Below, one piece after another: positions 18,521-28,789 of a stretch of 64,000 bases of DNA. Source of the stretch: Clostridium manihotivorum (lineage in GTDB: Bacteria; Bacillota; Clostridia; Clostridiales; Clostridiaceae). Positions within the stretch are counted from its first letter, which is position 1. The number at the start of each line of letters is the position of its first letter. Where the stretch lies: NCBI RefSeq assembly GCF_004015185.1, contig NZ_CP025746.1:5101776-5165775 (forward strand). Reading direction: 5' to 3'. The notes below the pieces were generated by a model, which was not told the origin of the DNA, ran no database searches, and saw only the letters and a list, made by a program, of their open reading frames with translations. Position numbers and translations under genes: made by a program.

Positions 18521-21500
18521 CTATATATCTATTTCTTTGAATAAATCTTTGATATCTTCTAAGTCCATGCTACTTATCACTGAAGAAGCTATAGCCTCTT
18601 CTTCCATAACGTTATTTATTATATCCTTCTTCTTCTCTTGAAGTTTATAAATCTTTTCTTCTATGGTTCCTTTTGTAATAAGCTTTATAACTTCCACACT
18701 ATTTTCTTGACCTATTCTATGTGCTCTATCAGTTGCTTGGTCCTCAACAGCTGGATTCCACCATGGGTCAAAATGTATTACTACATCAGCTGATGTAAGG
18801 TTAAGCCCAGCCCCTCCAGCTTTTAATGATATCAAAAACACTGAAGTATCTCCTCTATTAAAAGAGTTTACAAGCTCTAATCTCTCCTCTGACTTTACTG
18901 AACCGTCTAAATACATATAGGATACATCCATTAGCTTAAGCTGCTTAGCAATATTCTTTAGCGCTGAAGTAAATTGAGAGAAAAGTAATATCCTATGCCC
19001 TTCCTGTATACAGCTTTCTATTAATTCATACAACGTATCCAGCTTACCACTACCGCCTGCATAATCCTTTATAAAAGTTGATGGATCACAGCATAGTTGT
19101 CTTAGCCTAGTTATTGCAGATAGTATCTGAATTCTACTCTTGTTTATTCCGTTCTTCTCAATATTGCTCTCTATCTCGCTTCTAAATTCCTTAACATAGG
19201 TTGAATATAGTTTTCTTTGATCTTTATTAAGTTCTACAGTGACTTTTCTTTCTATCTTTGGAGGCAACTCATTTAGAACTTCCTTCTTCTTTCTCCTTAA
19301 TATGAAAGGAGTAACTCTAGATAGAAGATCTTCTAAAACCTTCTTATCTTCCTCTTTAACTATAGGCACCTCATACTTTCTTCTAAAAGAGTTTGAAGAA
19401 AACAAGAATCCAGGCATTATAAAATCAAATATAGACCATAATTCCATAAGAGAATTTTCTATAGGAGTACCAGTAAGTGCAAATCTATTTTTCCCTCTTA
19501 ACTCTTTTACACTCTTAGAATTTTGAGAGGTACTATTCTTAATATTTTGAGCTTCATCTATTATGATAGTATTAAAACTATAGCCCTTCAATTCTTCAAT
19601 ATCGATTCTTACAATTGGATAAGTCGTTAGTATTACATCGCAATTAGAAAATTCGGTTTCAAGCTTATTTCTTTGAGCTTTACTTCCATAGTAGATAAGC
19701 ACTTTTAATGATGGTGCAAATTTCTCTAACTCCTCTTTCCAATTATATAAAAGTGAAGTCGGACATACAACTATAGACGGATTAAGCTTTTCTTCTTCTT
19801 TATAAGATAAAAGCAAGGAAATAGTCTGAAGTGTTTTTCCTAAGCCCATTTCATCTGCTAATATTCCTCCAAACCCGTACTTATTTAAAGTCTTTAACCA
19901 CTTATACCCAGCAACCTGGTAGTTTCTCATATTACAATTTAGGTATTTAGGTATATCTATATCCTCTATATCTACCTTCTTTATTGACTCTAACAATTTA
20001 ACATATTTCTCATCTCTATTTATGGTATTATCTCCAAGGTACTGATTCAATTTTTCATCTAAATACAGAGCATTATATTTCTCCAATTCAACAGCATCTT
20101 CTAGAATATTGTTTTCCTTTATATTTAGTGATTCCAAAAGGTTGTTCAGCTTAACTAATACCGGATCATCTAACATTATAAAGCCTTTTTCAGATGCCTT
20201 ATAATACTTCTTTCCACTTCTAAGGGCCTTAATGGTTCCCATTAGCTCTTCTCTAGTAAGCTCTTCTATATTAAATGAAAACTCCAACAAATCTTCTGAA
20301 TTAACTCTAGTTCCAGCTGTAAAGGTAAGCTTCTTTATAATTTTAAATTTCTTGAAAGCTTCCGAATAATATACTTCTCCTAAATGACCAAGCTTTTCTA
20401 AGCCTTCATTTTGAAGCTCAATTATTTTAAGTTCATCCGTTATAGCCAAGTGATTCTTGTTCTTTATAAACCCCATAGCTAATACTGATTTTTTTATTTC
20501 TTCTTCACTATCTATATCCCTTATAACAGCTATATCCTTAGGATTGTATTGTTCTGTAACAGCATCAATCTCTACCACACCATAGTCGAACTTAATAAAC
20601 AATACTACCGATTTACCAACCTTATCAAAATAGAACTTACTCTTTAGATTAAGACCCGGTTCAACTATTTCATTTTTAAGATTTTCTGAAAGCTCTACTT
20701 GAGATATGGAATTAAGTAGCGGTAGTACTCTTCCTACAAACAAGTTCTTTTCCTTCTTATGGATCACAAATGATTTTTCTTCACTATTTAAAAGAAAAGG
20801 CAAAATAGCCTTAAATCTTTTTATAGTATTTTCATTACATCTATAAACTTTACCTTGATAAAAAACATACTCATAATCTGATGTTACAGGTATAGGTAAT
20901 TCGTTAACTGCCGTCACCAATATTTCCTTTGAGGTCTCCTCGATATTTATATCAAACTTCAAGTTTTCTTCTGCAATTATACAATCATCATATTTATCCG
21001 AACCAACTGTAATAGAAAAACTCTTATCTTCACAGTAGTTCAATATGTTCTTTGCAGTTGAATCTACAAGTTTCATATATTTTCCGTCAAACATTTTGTT
21101 TGCAGAGTTTTTATCTGAAGCCAGTTCTCCTATAAGAGCTAAATCTTGAATATACTTTAAGAATCTACGATCCTCTTCACAAAAATAATGCTGTTGAAAG
21201 TCTAAAATAAACCCTTTACCAAATTCAATAATACAGCTTTCTTTATCTATATCTATAATAAAGCTTTGTAAATCCCTCACTGAATATAATTTGTCTACTC
21301 CTATTTTTAAATCTAATAGTATATTAGACTTATCTATAGATAGATTTATATCTAATTTCAGCTGTTCCCTTTTATCATTAATTTTAATTGAACCATCGTA
21401 TAACTTTAGAATCTGATCAACAATTCCTAAAGCTTTTCTTTCTTTCTTAGCAAGCCTATTAAGATAATATAAATATCCTGCAGCTATATGACTGCATACT

Positions 21501-21751
21501 TTTCCATCCTTTGCATAATTTGCACAGGTACATCTACCAGTTAAAAGATTGTTCTTTAAATCTATTTCAAAATTAACTAGATACTGATCAAAATATTCTG
21601 AAGCTACATAGCATCTTATGCTTTTAGCTAAGTTTTCTTCTAACTCCTGAACCTCAAAATCAAAAGCATAATCTCCTGCATAATAGGATTCTCCTTTTTT
21701 CAATATATGAGGTTTACATAAATCTTTTAAATTACCATACTTAAAGTTCAT
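18521..21751 (-). CDS. SWIM zinc finger SNF2-family helicase
   Basis: 1076 residues. The N-terminal SWIM finger has CTC near residue 76 and VCSH near residue 87. A long middle region typical of bacterial SNF2-associated proteins follows, then a SNF2 ATPase: Walker A DEMGLGKT near residue 632, DEAQ near 733, LTGTPIENS, and motifs V/VI near the end (LKAGGAGLNLT; DRAHRIGQ at about 1010). Such proteins translocate on double-stranded DNA and remodel nucleoprotein complexes; the bacterial SWIM-SNF2 group is poorly characterised. The ATG at 21751 has GGAGGT seven bases upstream, whereas the GTG at 21760 overlaps that site. Monocistronic. It has no methylase or nuclease neighbour to suggest a defence island. 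Confidence 0.93.
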   Translation of the reverse strand: MNFKYGNLKDLCKPHILKKGESYYAGDYAFDFEVQELEENLAKSIRCYVASEYFDQYLVNFEIDLKNNLLTGRCTCANYAKDGKVCSHIAAGYLYYLNRLAKKERKALGIVDQILKLYDGSIKINDKREQLKLDINLSIDKSNILLDLKIGVDKLYSVRDLQSFIIDIDKESCIIEFGKGFILDFQQHYFCEEDRRFLKYIQDLALIGELASDKNSANKMFDGKYMKLVDSTAKNILNYCEDKSFSITVGSDKYDDCIIAEENLKFDINIEETSKEILVTAVNELPIPVTSDYEYVFYQGKVYRCNENTIKRFKAILPFLLNSEEKSFVIHKKEKNLFVGRVLPLLNSISQVELSENLKNEIVEPGLNLKSKFYFDKVGKSVVLFIKFDYGVVEIDAVTEQYNPKDIAVIRDIDSEEEIKKSVLAMGFIKNKNHLAITDELKIIELQNEGLEKLGHLGEVYYSEAFKKFKIIKKLTFTAGTRVNSEDLLEFSFNIEELTREELMGTIKALRSGKKYYKASEKGFIMLDDPVLVKLNNLLESLNIKENNILEDAVELEKYNALYLDEKLNQYLGDNTINRDEKYVKLLESIKKVDIEDIDIPKYLNCNMRNYQVAGYKWLKTLNKYGFGGILADEMGLGKTLQTISLLLSYKEEEKLNPSIVVCPTSLLYNWKEELEKFAPSLKVLIYYGSKAQRNKLETEFSNCDVILTTYPIVRIDIEELKGYSFNTIIIDEAQNIKNSTSQNSKSVKELRGKNRFALTGTPIENSLMELWSIFDFIMPGFLFSSNSFRRKYEVPIVKEEDKKVLEDLLSRVTPFILRRKKKEVLNELPPKIERKVTVELNKDQRKLYSTYVKEFRSEIESNIEKNGINKSRIQILSAITRLRQLCCDPSTFIKDYAGGSGKLDTLYELIESCIQEGHRILLFSQFTSALKNIAKQLKLMDVSYMYLDGSVKSEERLELVNSFNRGDTSVFLISLKAGGAGLNLTSADVVIHFDPWWNPAVEDQATDRAHRIGQENSVEVIKLITKGTIEEKIYKLQEKKKDIINNVMEEEAIASSVISSMDLEDIKDLFKEIDI

Positions 21752-21997
21752 AAACTTCACCTCCCGTTATAGCTGAAAGTGATTTACCACTTATAAAGCC
21801 TAACCTTTTTATTATATCATTATTTCCTTGATAATGTTAAACCTAAACTTATAAAATTACTCATAAGCCTACAATCTATAATATCGTCTGAAAACACTTA
21901 TTTTGAATATGTATATTATGTAGTCAACTATCTATAAATAAGTAAGCTATTATCATATAATGTATATATACCAATTCAAGATTATGGAGGAGATAAA

Positions 21998-22951
21998 ATG
22001 AACATAGTTATTCTAGACTCTAAGACCCTGGGATCTGATATAGACCTAAGCATATTAAAAGCTTTTGGTGAGCTTACTATATACGAAACAACAACTGAAA
22101 GCAAAGTGGTAGAACGAATAAGAGATGCAGAAATAATAATAACTAATAAGGTTCTGTTAAATGAATCTAATCTTAATGTGTGTTCTAACTTAAAACTAAT
22201 TTGCCTTACAGCTACCGGCACTAACAATGTAGACTTGAATTATACTAAAAATAGAGGCATTGTGGTTACAAATGTAGCTGGATATTCAACAAACAGTGTT
22301 GTTCAGCATACCTTTGCTTCATTACTCTATATTCTAGAAAATCTCAGATACTATGATGAATATGTAAAGAGTGGTCAGTATGCTAACAGTGAAATTTTTA
22401 CACATATAGGGAAAAACTTTTGGGAACTTACCAATAAAACCTTTGGAATCATTGGCCTAGGAGAAATTGGTAGAGGAGTAGCAGCTGTTGCTGAAGCCTT
22501 TGGCGCTAAAGTAATTTACTACTCAACCTCTGGAAAAAACTCAAACAGCTCTTATAAAAGAGTTGAACTTAATCAACTGCTTATGGAAAGTGATGTAGTA
22601 ACTATTCACTGCCCATTAAATGAACTCACCAGAAATCTTATAGACTACAAAGAGCTTAAAATAATGAAAAACACTGCTATTCTACTTAATATGGGACGTG
22701 GAGGAATAATAAACGAAGAATCCTTAGCAAAAGCTTTAGATGAGCATCTAATCCTTGGTGCTGGTTTAGATGTAATAAGCAAGGAGCCTATTGAAGAGAA
22801 TAATCCTCTAATGCAAGTAAAAAATTCAAATAGATTGTTTATAACTCCTCACATAGCTTGGGCAAGCATAGAAGCAAGACAGAAATTAATCTTAGAAGTA
22901 TATAAGAATATTGATTCCTTCCTAAAAAACGAAGAAAGAAATAGAGTATAG
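21998..22951 (+). CDS. D-2-hydroxyacid dehydrogenase (HprA/glycerate dehydrogenase-like)
   Basis: 317 residues. The NAD-binding signature GLGEIGRGVA is near residue 153. The catalytic Arg lies in NMGRGG (~235), the Glu in the GLDVISKEP region (~262) and the His in TPHIAWAS (~285), the usual triad. The enzymes reduce 2-keto acids such as hydroxypyruvate or glyoxylate to D-hydroxyacids with NADH. Substrate is not fixed by sequence; no serine-pathway genes adjoin. ATG with GGAGGA six bases upstream. It converges with the PhzF-like gene, only 26 bp away, with a shared terminator overlapping the stop codon. Confidence 0.9.
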   Translation: MNIVILDSKTLGSDIDLSILKAFGELTIYETTTESKVVERIRDAEIIITNKVLLNESNLNVCSNLKLICLTATGTNNVDLNYTKNRGIVVTNVAGYSTNSVVQHTFASLLYILENLRYYDEYVKSGQYANSEIFTHIGKNFWELTNKTFGIIGLGEIGRGVAAVAEAFGAKVIYYSTSGKNSNSSYKRVELNQLLMESDVVTIHCPLNELTRNLIDYKELKIMKNTAILLNMGRGGIINEESLAKALDEHLILGAGLDVISKEPIEENNPLMQVKNSNRLFITPHIAWASIEARQKLILEVYKNIDSFLKNEERNRV

Positions 22952-22975
22952 ACTTTGTCTATACTCTATTTCTTT
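22935..22975. terminator. Bidirectional terminator overlapping a stop codon
   Basis: A perfect 19-bp stem (22935-22953 with 22957-22975) and a three-base loop include the last codons of the dehydrogenase gene. T-rich sequence follows on each strand, so it probably ends both converging transcripts. Confidence 0.8.
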
Positions 22976-22977
22976 CT

Positions 22978-23802
22978 TTATAAGAAAATTTCACCTTTTG
23001 TAAATATTCTAGCTTTTCCAGTTAGCTTTACTCTTAGATCATCTATTATATGCAGCTCTATTTCCCCTTCCCTTGAAGAAAGCTGCTTAGCCTTTAAATC
23101 TTTCTTATTCTTCTTAACGGACCAATACTTAGCTAGCAAGGTATGAACAGAACCTGTAACATAATCCTCATTTACTCCAGCCCAAGGATTAAAGTATCTA
23201 GTAACAAAATCGTATTGCCCTAAGGAATTAGCTGTAACACCTACTCCTTTTAGACCTTGTATACTGATATTCTTCAACATATCAAAATCTGGATTTATAG
23301 CTTCTACTGAGTTTTCATCCTTCAATTCAAAGACTAGCTTTCCTGTATGCTTACCAAGTATCACATTAGTATATTCACTTATACCTAATGCCTTTTGTAT
23401 ATCACTATAATCAAAGCTAACATTAGCTTCAGGCTCATCCATTGGAAAGTCCATACCTATCTTGCCGTCTTCTTCACTTGAAGCTTTGATAACTCCATTA
23501 TTATAACTATATAATATTGAATCAAAAGGTATTTTTATATCATTTAATAATACATGTGATGCAGCTAAGGTAGCATGTCCGCATAAATCAACCTCATATT
23601 CTGGTGTAAACCATCTAATACTGTATATATTATCTCTGAAGTCTAGTATAAATGCGGTTTCAGAATATTTCAGTTCCTTAGCTATTGACTGCATTGTATG
23701 ATCATCTAACTCTTCATCTAGTATACATACACCAGCAGGATTACCTTTAAATATCTCTTCAGTAAAGCTATCTACTGTGTACAATGTTACATTTCTTTTC
23801 AT
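22978..23802 (-). CDS. PhzF family isomerase/epimerase-like protein
   Basis: 274 residues with the diaminopimelate-epimerase-like two-lobed fold of PhzF. FTEEIFKGNPAGVC is at the start, KYSETAF near residue 47 holds the active-site Glu, CGHATLAASHVL is near residue 74, and a late VTGSVHTLLAKYW segment resembles the second conserved glycine region. The family includes PhzF of phenazine synthesis, but most members are of unknown substrate, and no phenazine genes occur here. ATG preceded by AAAGGA. It probably shares a transcript with the amidotransferase-like gene 34 bp upstream. Confidence 0.9.
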   Translation of the reverse strand: MKRNVTLYTVDSFTEEIFKGNPAGVCILDEELDDHTMQSIAKELKYSETAFILDFRDNIYSIRWFTPEYEVDLCGHATLAASHVLLNDIKIPFDSILYSYNNGVIKASSEEDGKIGMDFPMDEPEANVSFDYSDIQKALGISEYTNVILGKHTGKLVFELKDENSVEAINPDFDMLKNISIQGLKGVGVTANSLGQYDFVTRYFNPWAGVNEDYVTGSVHTLLAKYWSVKKNKKDLKAKQLSSREGEIELHIIDDLRVKLTGKARIFTKGEIFL

Positions 23803-23836
23803 AACTTCAATCCTTTATAAAAATATTTATCTAAAT

Positions 23837-24568
23837 CTATTTATAACATGCCTCAACAAATGTATCAAAAAGAGCTTGCATATTTTGATTGTATTTGCTC
23901 ATCATCTCTGGATGCCATTGTACTGCAATTACAAAGCTATCTCCAGGCTTTTCAATAGCTTCTACTACTCCATCATCTGCAGTTGCTACCACATCAAATC
24001 CGTCAGCTACTTTATTTATAGCCTGGTGATGATAGCTGTTAACTAATACATCGCCACCTATTATTTTATACAACTGGCTGTTCTTTTCAACAGTTACAGA
24101 GTGTGTTCCTCTAAAATTAGGTGCATTTTGCTCGTGTTTAACATAACTTCCTTCAATATAAGACATATCTTGGTGTAAGGTTCCACCAAATACAACATTT
24201 AGTATTTGAATCCCTTTGCATATTCCAAAGATCGGCTTACCACTATCATATGAATTTTTTATCACTTCTATGGTTGCATCATCAACAGTTCTGTGTACAT
24301 ACCCAATCTTTTGCTTTGGTTCTTCCCCATAAAGAAATGGATCTACATCATATCCACCAGATAATAGTATTCCATCTACTTGTGTTAATATTATATCTAG
24401 TGCTTCTTTATCTAAAATTGGAGGAATGACTATTGGAGCTCCTCCCGCTCTTACTATAGAGTCTACATAGGCATCAGTAACATATACCCTTTCACTTCCT
24501 AGGAATGCCCCATTTTCAATGGGAAGCAAATTCCCCATAATTCCTATTATTGGTTTTCTCTTATTCAT
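23837..24568 (-). CDS. Class I glutamine amidotransferase-like hydrolase (peptidase C26, PuuD-like)
   Basis: 243 residues. Nucleophile Cys in GKPIFGICKGIQILN near residue 112, catalytic His and Glu in QWHPEM near residue 220, and the family motif DGILLSGGYDVDPFLYGEEP near residue 64. Members such as PuuD hydrolyse the gamma-glutamyl bond of gamma-glutamyl-GABA; others degrade other gamma-glutamyl compounds. No putrescine pathway genes are nearby, so the substrate is open. ATG with AGGAGG five bases upstream, 34 bp ahead of the PhzF-like gene in the same orientation. Confidence 0.9.
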   Translation of the reverse strand: MNKRKPIIGIMGNLLPIENGAFLGSERVYVTDAYVDSIVRAGGAPIVIPPILDKEALDIILTQVDGILLSGGYDVDPFLYGEEPKQKIGYVHRTVDDATIEVIKNSYDSGKPIFGICKGIQILNVVFGGTLHQDMSYIEGSYVKHEQNAPNFRGTHSVTVEKNSQLYKIIGGDVLVNSYHHQAINKVADGFDVVATADDGVVEAIEKPGDSFVIAVQWHPEMMSKYNQNMQALFDTFVEACYK

Positions 24569-24779
24569 AATAGCCTCCTAAAATAGTACTTCATTTCTTA
24601 TCATTGTTAAACTTATTAATGGTGTAAAATTTATTTTAAGGATCTTATGTAAAACCTTTTTTATAATAATCTTGTTTTTGCATTTATAGATATATTGTAT
24701 GGTCAGCAAGTTAATATTGACATAATCAACGACTTTTAAGAATAGCCTTTGCCTACTGTATGCACAAATATTTACTATA

Positions 24780-25031
24780 TTAGATAAAAATAGAAATTGC
24801 TCCTTCAATTATGAAGAACTCAAACATAACAGCTAAAACACATAGTAATATAAAAAGCGAAAGTCTTTCATCTCTTTTTCCAATACTTTTTATTCTTGTA
24901 ATATGTGTTGAAGAAGCATCCCTATTCTTAGGATCATCTCTTCTCATAGTCTCTTGGAAGAAGGTATCATAAATGGTCTTATATAATGGTATATTTGCAA
25001 TACCTAATAGTAAAATTAAGTCTCCTTGCAT
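24780..25031 (-). CDS. Small membrane protein of unknown function
   Basis: 83 residues. An N-terminal hydrophobic segment (DLILLLGIANIPLY), a charged middle (RRDDPKNRDASS; KSIGKRDERL) and a C-terminal hydrophobic segment (LFILLCVLAVMFEFFIIEG) suggest two membrane passes. The ATG at 25031 follows a GGGGG stretch at six bases; an upstream GTG is too near its own site. I do not recognise the family. Clear segmentation and a usable ribosome binding site argue for a real gene, but there is no operon partner. Confidence 0.5.
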   Translation of the reverse strand: MQGDLILLLGIANIPLYKTIYDTFFQETMRRDDPKNRDASSTHITRIKSIGKRDERLSLFILLCVLAVMFEFFIIEGAISIFI

Positions 25032-25043
25032 AATTTCCCCCAC

Positions 25044-25366
25044 GCCTCTTCATATTATTGTCATTTTCCCTTAGATTATTATAATGTATTTTTATATAAA
25101 CTTGTACTAATTTTATAACAAATTATGCAAATATTTTTTTATTCATATATATTTTATTAACTACATATGACGAAATTATTACAGGTGATTCCTTTCTTTT
25201 ATTCGCTTAATGATATCAAATCTATAACTTATAAGTTGCTGTAACTTGCTTATTTATAATCTCTATACAGTAAAAAAATCGCTAAGTCATATACTTTGCG
25301 ATTTTTAATATATTATCCCTGAATGTAATTATGAAACCCTTATCCATTTTTAAGTTTTTTCATATA
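25044..25366. other. Intergenic stretch with one terminator
   Basis: 323 bp between the small membrane protein and the secreted protein genes. Only the hairpin at 25268-25306 stands out; the rest is AT-rich without an ORF or recognisable RNA. Confidence 0.5.
25268..25306 (-). terminator. Terminator of the secreted protein gene
   Basis: AAAAATCGCTAAGT pairs with ACTTTGCGATTTTT across a five-base loop. The minus-strand tail is TTTTTTTACT. Confidence 0.85.
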
Positions 25367-26035
25367 CTACTTCATCTCTTTTTTAATAATTTCTATCTTT
25401 TTTTCTATTAGTTCATTTTGTCTATTTATAGCCTTAATAACATGTTTAGCAGAAGTATTCAAGCCATTAGAATCTTTACTCTCGGCAGACTTTCTGTATT
25501 CCTCAAAGTACTTTCTATTTTCTTCTCTTATGGCCTTTGATTCTTTTTCTAATACCTCTATATCCTTCTTCCCCTTTTCACTTAAGCTATTCCAGATCTC
25601 TGAAGCTTCCCTTTTCTTAACCTGTAGTCCTTCAAGCTGTTTCTTTCCCTCTTCTTCTGTTATTTCTTTGTTGATAACTCTATCTCTTATAGCTTTAGCT
25701 TCTTTCTTAAACTCATCAAACCCAATTCTCTCTTTATCCTTACCTTTAGTCGCAGTAATGAACTGTTCTTTCAACTTAGCTCTTTTATCTAAAGCAGCTT
25801 CCATAGCTTTCTTATTATCGTTGTTAAGCCCTTCAACTTCTAATAGAGCCTTATATTTATGATTAGTTATATGCCCATCAACCTTATGATGATGTTCCTT
25901 GTTATTTCTATCTTCGTAAGTGGAACTTTTCATATTAGTATTATTATCTTTACGCTCTCCTACCATACCATAAGCCACAGAAGGAATAGATAAGACCATA
26001 ATAAGTAATGTAGAAATGATAAGCTTTCTTTTCAC
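25367..26035 (-). CDS. Secreted, highly charged helical protein of unknown function
   Basis: 222 residues. It starts with a classical signal peptide (MKRKLIISTLLIMVLSIPSV, cleavage likely near AYG-M at residue 23). A His/Lys-rich segment (NNKEHHHKVDGH) and a long Lys/Glu-rich region follow, with heptad-like spacing and probably alpha-helical coiled coil. Start codon is GTG with AAGGAG ten bases upstream. Size, export and charge resemble small extracytoplasmic helical proteins such as the CpxP/Spy type, but I see no diagnostic LTxxQ motif, so no function is assigned. Monocistronic with its own terminator. Confidence 0.75.
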   Translation of the reverse strand: MKRKLIISTLLIMVLSIPSVAYGMVGERKDNNTNMKSSTYEDRNNKEHHHKVDGHITNHKYKALLEVEGLNNDNKKAMEAALDKRAKLKEQFITATKGKDKERIGFDEFKKEAKAIRDRVINKEITEEEGKKQLEGLQVKKREASEIWNSLSEKGKKDIEVLEKESKAIREENRKYFEEYRKSAESKDSNGLNTSAKHVIKAINRQNELIEKKIEIIKKEMK

Positions 26036-26174
26036 CAGTAAAACACTCCTTTTTGTATTAATAATTTTCCCTATTAATCTTCCTTATATTTAAATAAAAT
26101 ATGTATGTTAATATAAATTTTACTAAAGCCCACTAAACCTAATTTCAAAACGACACTTTAAAAGAAGCAAAATA

Positions 26175-26209
26175 ATAAGCAGATTACTTTTAAAGTAATC
26201 TGCTTATTA
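26175..26209 (-). terminator. Hairpin after the 36-aa gene
   Basis: AATAAGCAGATTACTT pairs with AAGTAATCTGCTTATT across a three-base loop, 20 bp beyond the stop codon of the small gene. The minus-strand tail is T-rich rather than a pure T run. Confidence 0.65.
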
Positions 26210-26229
26210 TTTCATTATCTATATTTATA

Positions 26230-26340
26230 TTACTTATCTCTATGTTTATTTTGAATCTCTTTGACAGGTTCTTGTTCATTTTTTTCAGGACTCTTAAATC
26301 TTTTACTGTTCCATGACCATTGTTGGTTCTTCTTAGACAT
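26230..26340 (-). CDS. Very small basic protein, 36 aa
   Basis: Encodes MSKKNQQWSWNSKRFK followed by a Glu/Lys-rich tail ending NKHRDK. The ATG at 26340 is preceded by a strong GGAGGT at six bases, and a terminator-like hairpin follows, which together make this a convincing gene despite its size. Two Trp residues in a basic context are notable. Small clostridial proteins of this kind exist, but I cannot name the family with certainty. It lies 49 bp downstream of another small gene (26390-26578) and may share its transcript. Confidence 0.65.
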   Translation of the reverse strand: MSKKNQQWSWNSKRFKSPEKNEQEPVKEIQNKHRDK

Positions 26341-26389
26341 AAAATCACCTCCAAACTATTATCTTTAGTTTTAGAGATAGTCCCTCTTT

Positions 26390-26578
26390 TTATTCAGCCT
26401 TTTCTGTTACTCTTTTAACCAACTTTGCCTCAATTAGTTCACTTTTACTGAATCCATTTTTAAAACATCTTATCTGCTTATAGTTTATATTATTCAGATT
26501 AAGATCTAAAACATCTATTCTATCACCTATATACACTAGTGGTTCTTTCGTACCATTTAGGTAAACTTCAACTTTCAT
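26390..26578 (-). CDS. Conserved-looking small protein, 62 aa
   Basis: Begins MKVEVYLNGTKEPLVYIGDR and continues with a mixed beta-type pattern (IDVLDLNLNNINYKQIRCFK), ending in a charged tail. GGAG six bases before the ATG supports it. No signal peptide or membrane segment; probably a small cytoplasmic beta-rich domain. I do not recognise a function. Upstream is a palindromic repeat at about 26660-26727, and downstream is the 36-aa gene. Confidence 0.6.
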   Translation of the reverse strand: MKVEVYLNGTKEPLVYIGDRIDVLDLNLNNINYKQIRCFKNGFSKSELIEAKLVKRVTEKAE

Positions 26579-26659
26579 TTGTATCTCCTTATTTTGTAAA
26601 TTTTTATTTATTTTACTGTCCTAATTAATCTTTTATTTAAAGCTATTTTTAATAATATT

Positions 26660-26727
26660 ATTGAAATTAAGTGGTTATGAAGGAGATGCTCATCTAAGTA
26701 TCGGATGACTAACCATTTAATTTCAAC
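26660..26727. repeat. Palindromic copy of a small dispersed repeat
   Basis: TTGAAATTAAGTGGTTA pairs with TAACCATTTAATTTCAA (one mismatch) around a 33-base centre. The right half shares about 31 of 39 positions with sequence at 60057-60095, and the left half resembles the same element inverted, so this looks like two copies head to head. Confidence 0.5.
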
Positions 26728-26730
26728 ATG

Positions 26731-27450
26731 TTATTTTAAATTATAGCTTTTAGCTTTATCATCAAAATTCACAGTAAAATTACAATTTGGATAGCCTTCA
26801 CAGCCATAAAACTTGCCATACTTTCCTTCTCTAACAACTAATTTAGCTCCACATCTAGGACATAATTTTTTATCTTCGTATCTAGTTCTAAACTTAGAAT
26901 CCATTTCTAATAACTGATATAAATATTTTCTGTCTAACAATTCTACCGAATTGCATTTGGCAAGAATCTTCGCATTTTCTGTAAAGTAATTATTTGTTAT
27001 AACTATAGATTTATCAGCATCATAGTATTTCATGGAAGCTACTACTTGTTGTACTGCTTCTACACCAACCTTGCTACTATATCGCTTTGCTTGAACCACA
27101 ATCTTTTCCTTATGCTTTTTTAATACTAGATCAGCGCCATAGTCAGCAGTAACAGGTGTTAACTTTACTTTATAGCCTAAGGCTTTAAACTTTACAGCCA
27201 AATATTCTTCAAAGTCTTCACCGCTAAGCCTATCAATTTTATCAATACCACTTTTAAGTACTTTTCTGTTTATATATCTATTTAATCCTAAATATACAAT
27301 AAACAAAATAACCGTGTATAAAATTAACTTCATAATTATGTTGCTGTAACCGTCATATAAAAAAGTTTTACCAATTAAAATACAATAAATTAAGAAAATA
27401 AATTTTCTCAATCTACCTTCTTTTGTACTCCTATATTTCACTTTTCTCAT
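26731..27450 (-). CDS. Membrane-anchored Mrr-like restriction endonuclease with zinc ribbon
   Basis: 239 residues. Two hydrophobic segments (about residues 16-32 and 40-58) precede an Mrr catalytic domain: GEDFEEYLAVKFKALGY, then DYGADLVL and IVVQAKRY, which supply the D...QxK nuclease motif. The C terminus is a topoisomerase-type zinc ribbon, CPRCGAKLVVREGKYGKF then YGCEGYPNC. Such proteins cut or bind DNA near membranes; the role is unproven. The ATG at 27450 has AAGG directly adjacent; a GTG at 27441 would be better spaced, so the start is uncertain by three codons. It follows the LacI gene by 24 bp. Confidence 0.85.
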   Translation of the reverse strand: MRKVKYRSTKEGRLRKFIFLIYCILIGKTFLYDGYSNIIMKLILYTVILFIVYLGLNRYINRKVLKSGIDKIDRLSGEDFEEYLAVKFKALGYKVKLTPVTADYGADLVLKKHKEKIVVQAKRYSSKVGVEAVQQVVASMKYYDADKSIVITNNYFTENAKILAKCNSVELLDRKYLYQLLEMDSKFRTRYEDKKLCPRCGAKLVVREGKYGKFYGCEGYPNCNFTVNFDDKAKSYNLK

Positions 27451-27474
27451 CCTTATCTTTCGTAATAATGTATG

Positions 27475-28789
<1,315 letters not shown>

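Noticed and set aside
24578-24808. 76-codon frame on the minus strand
   Set aside because: TTG start without a ribosome binding site, overlapping the better supported small membrane protein; composition looks random.
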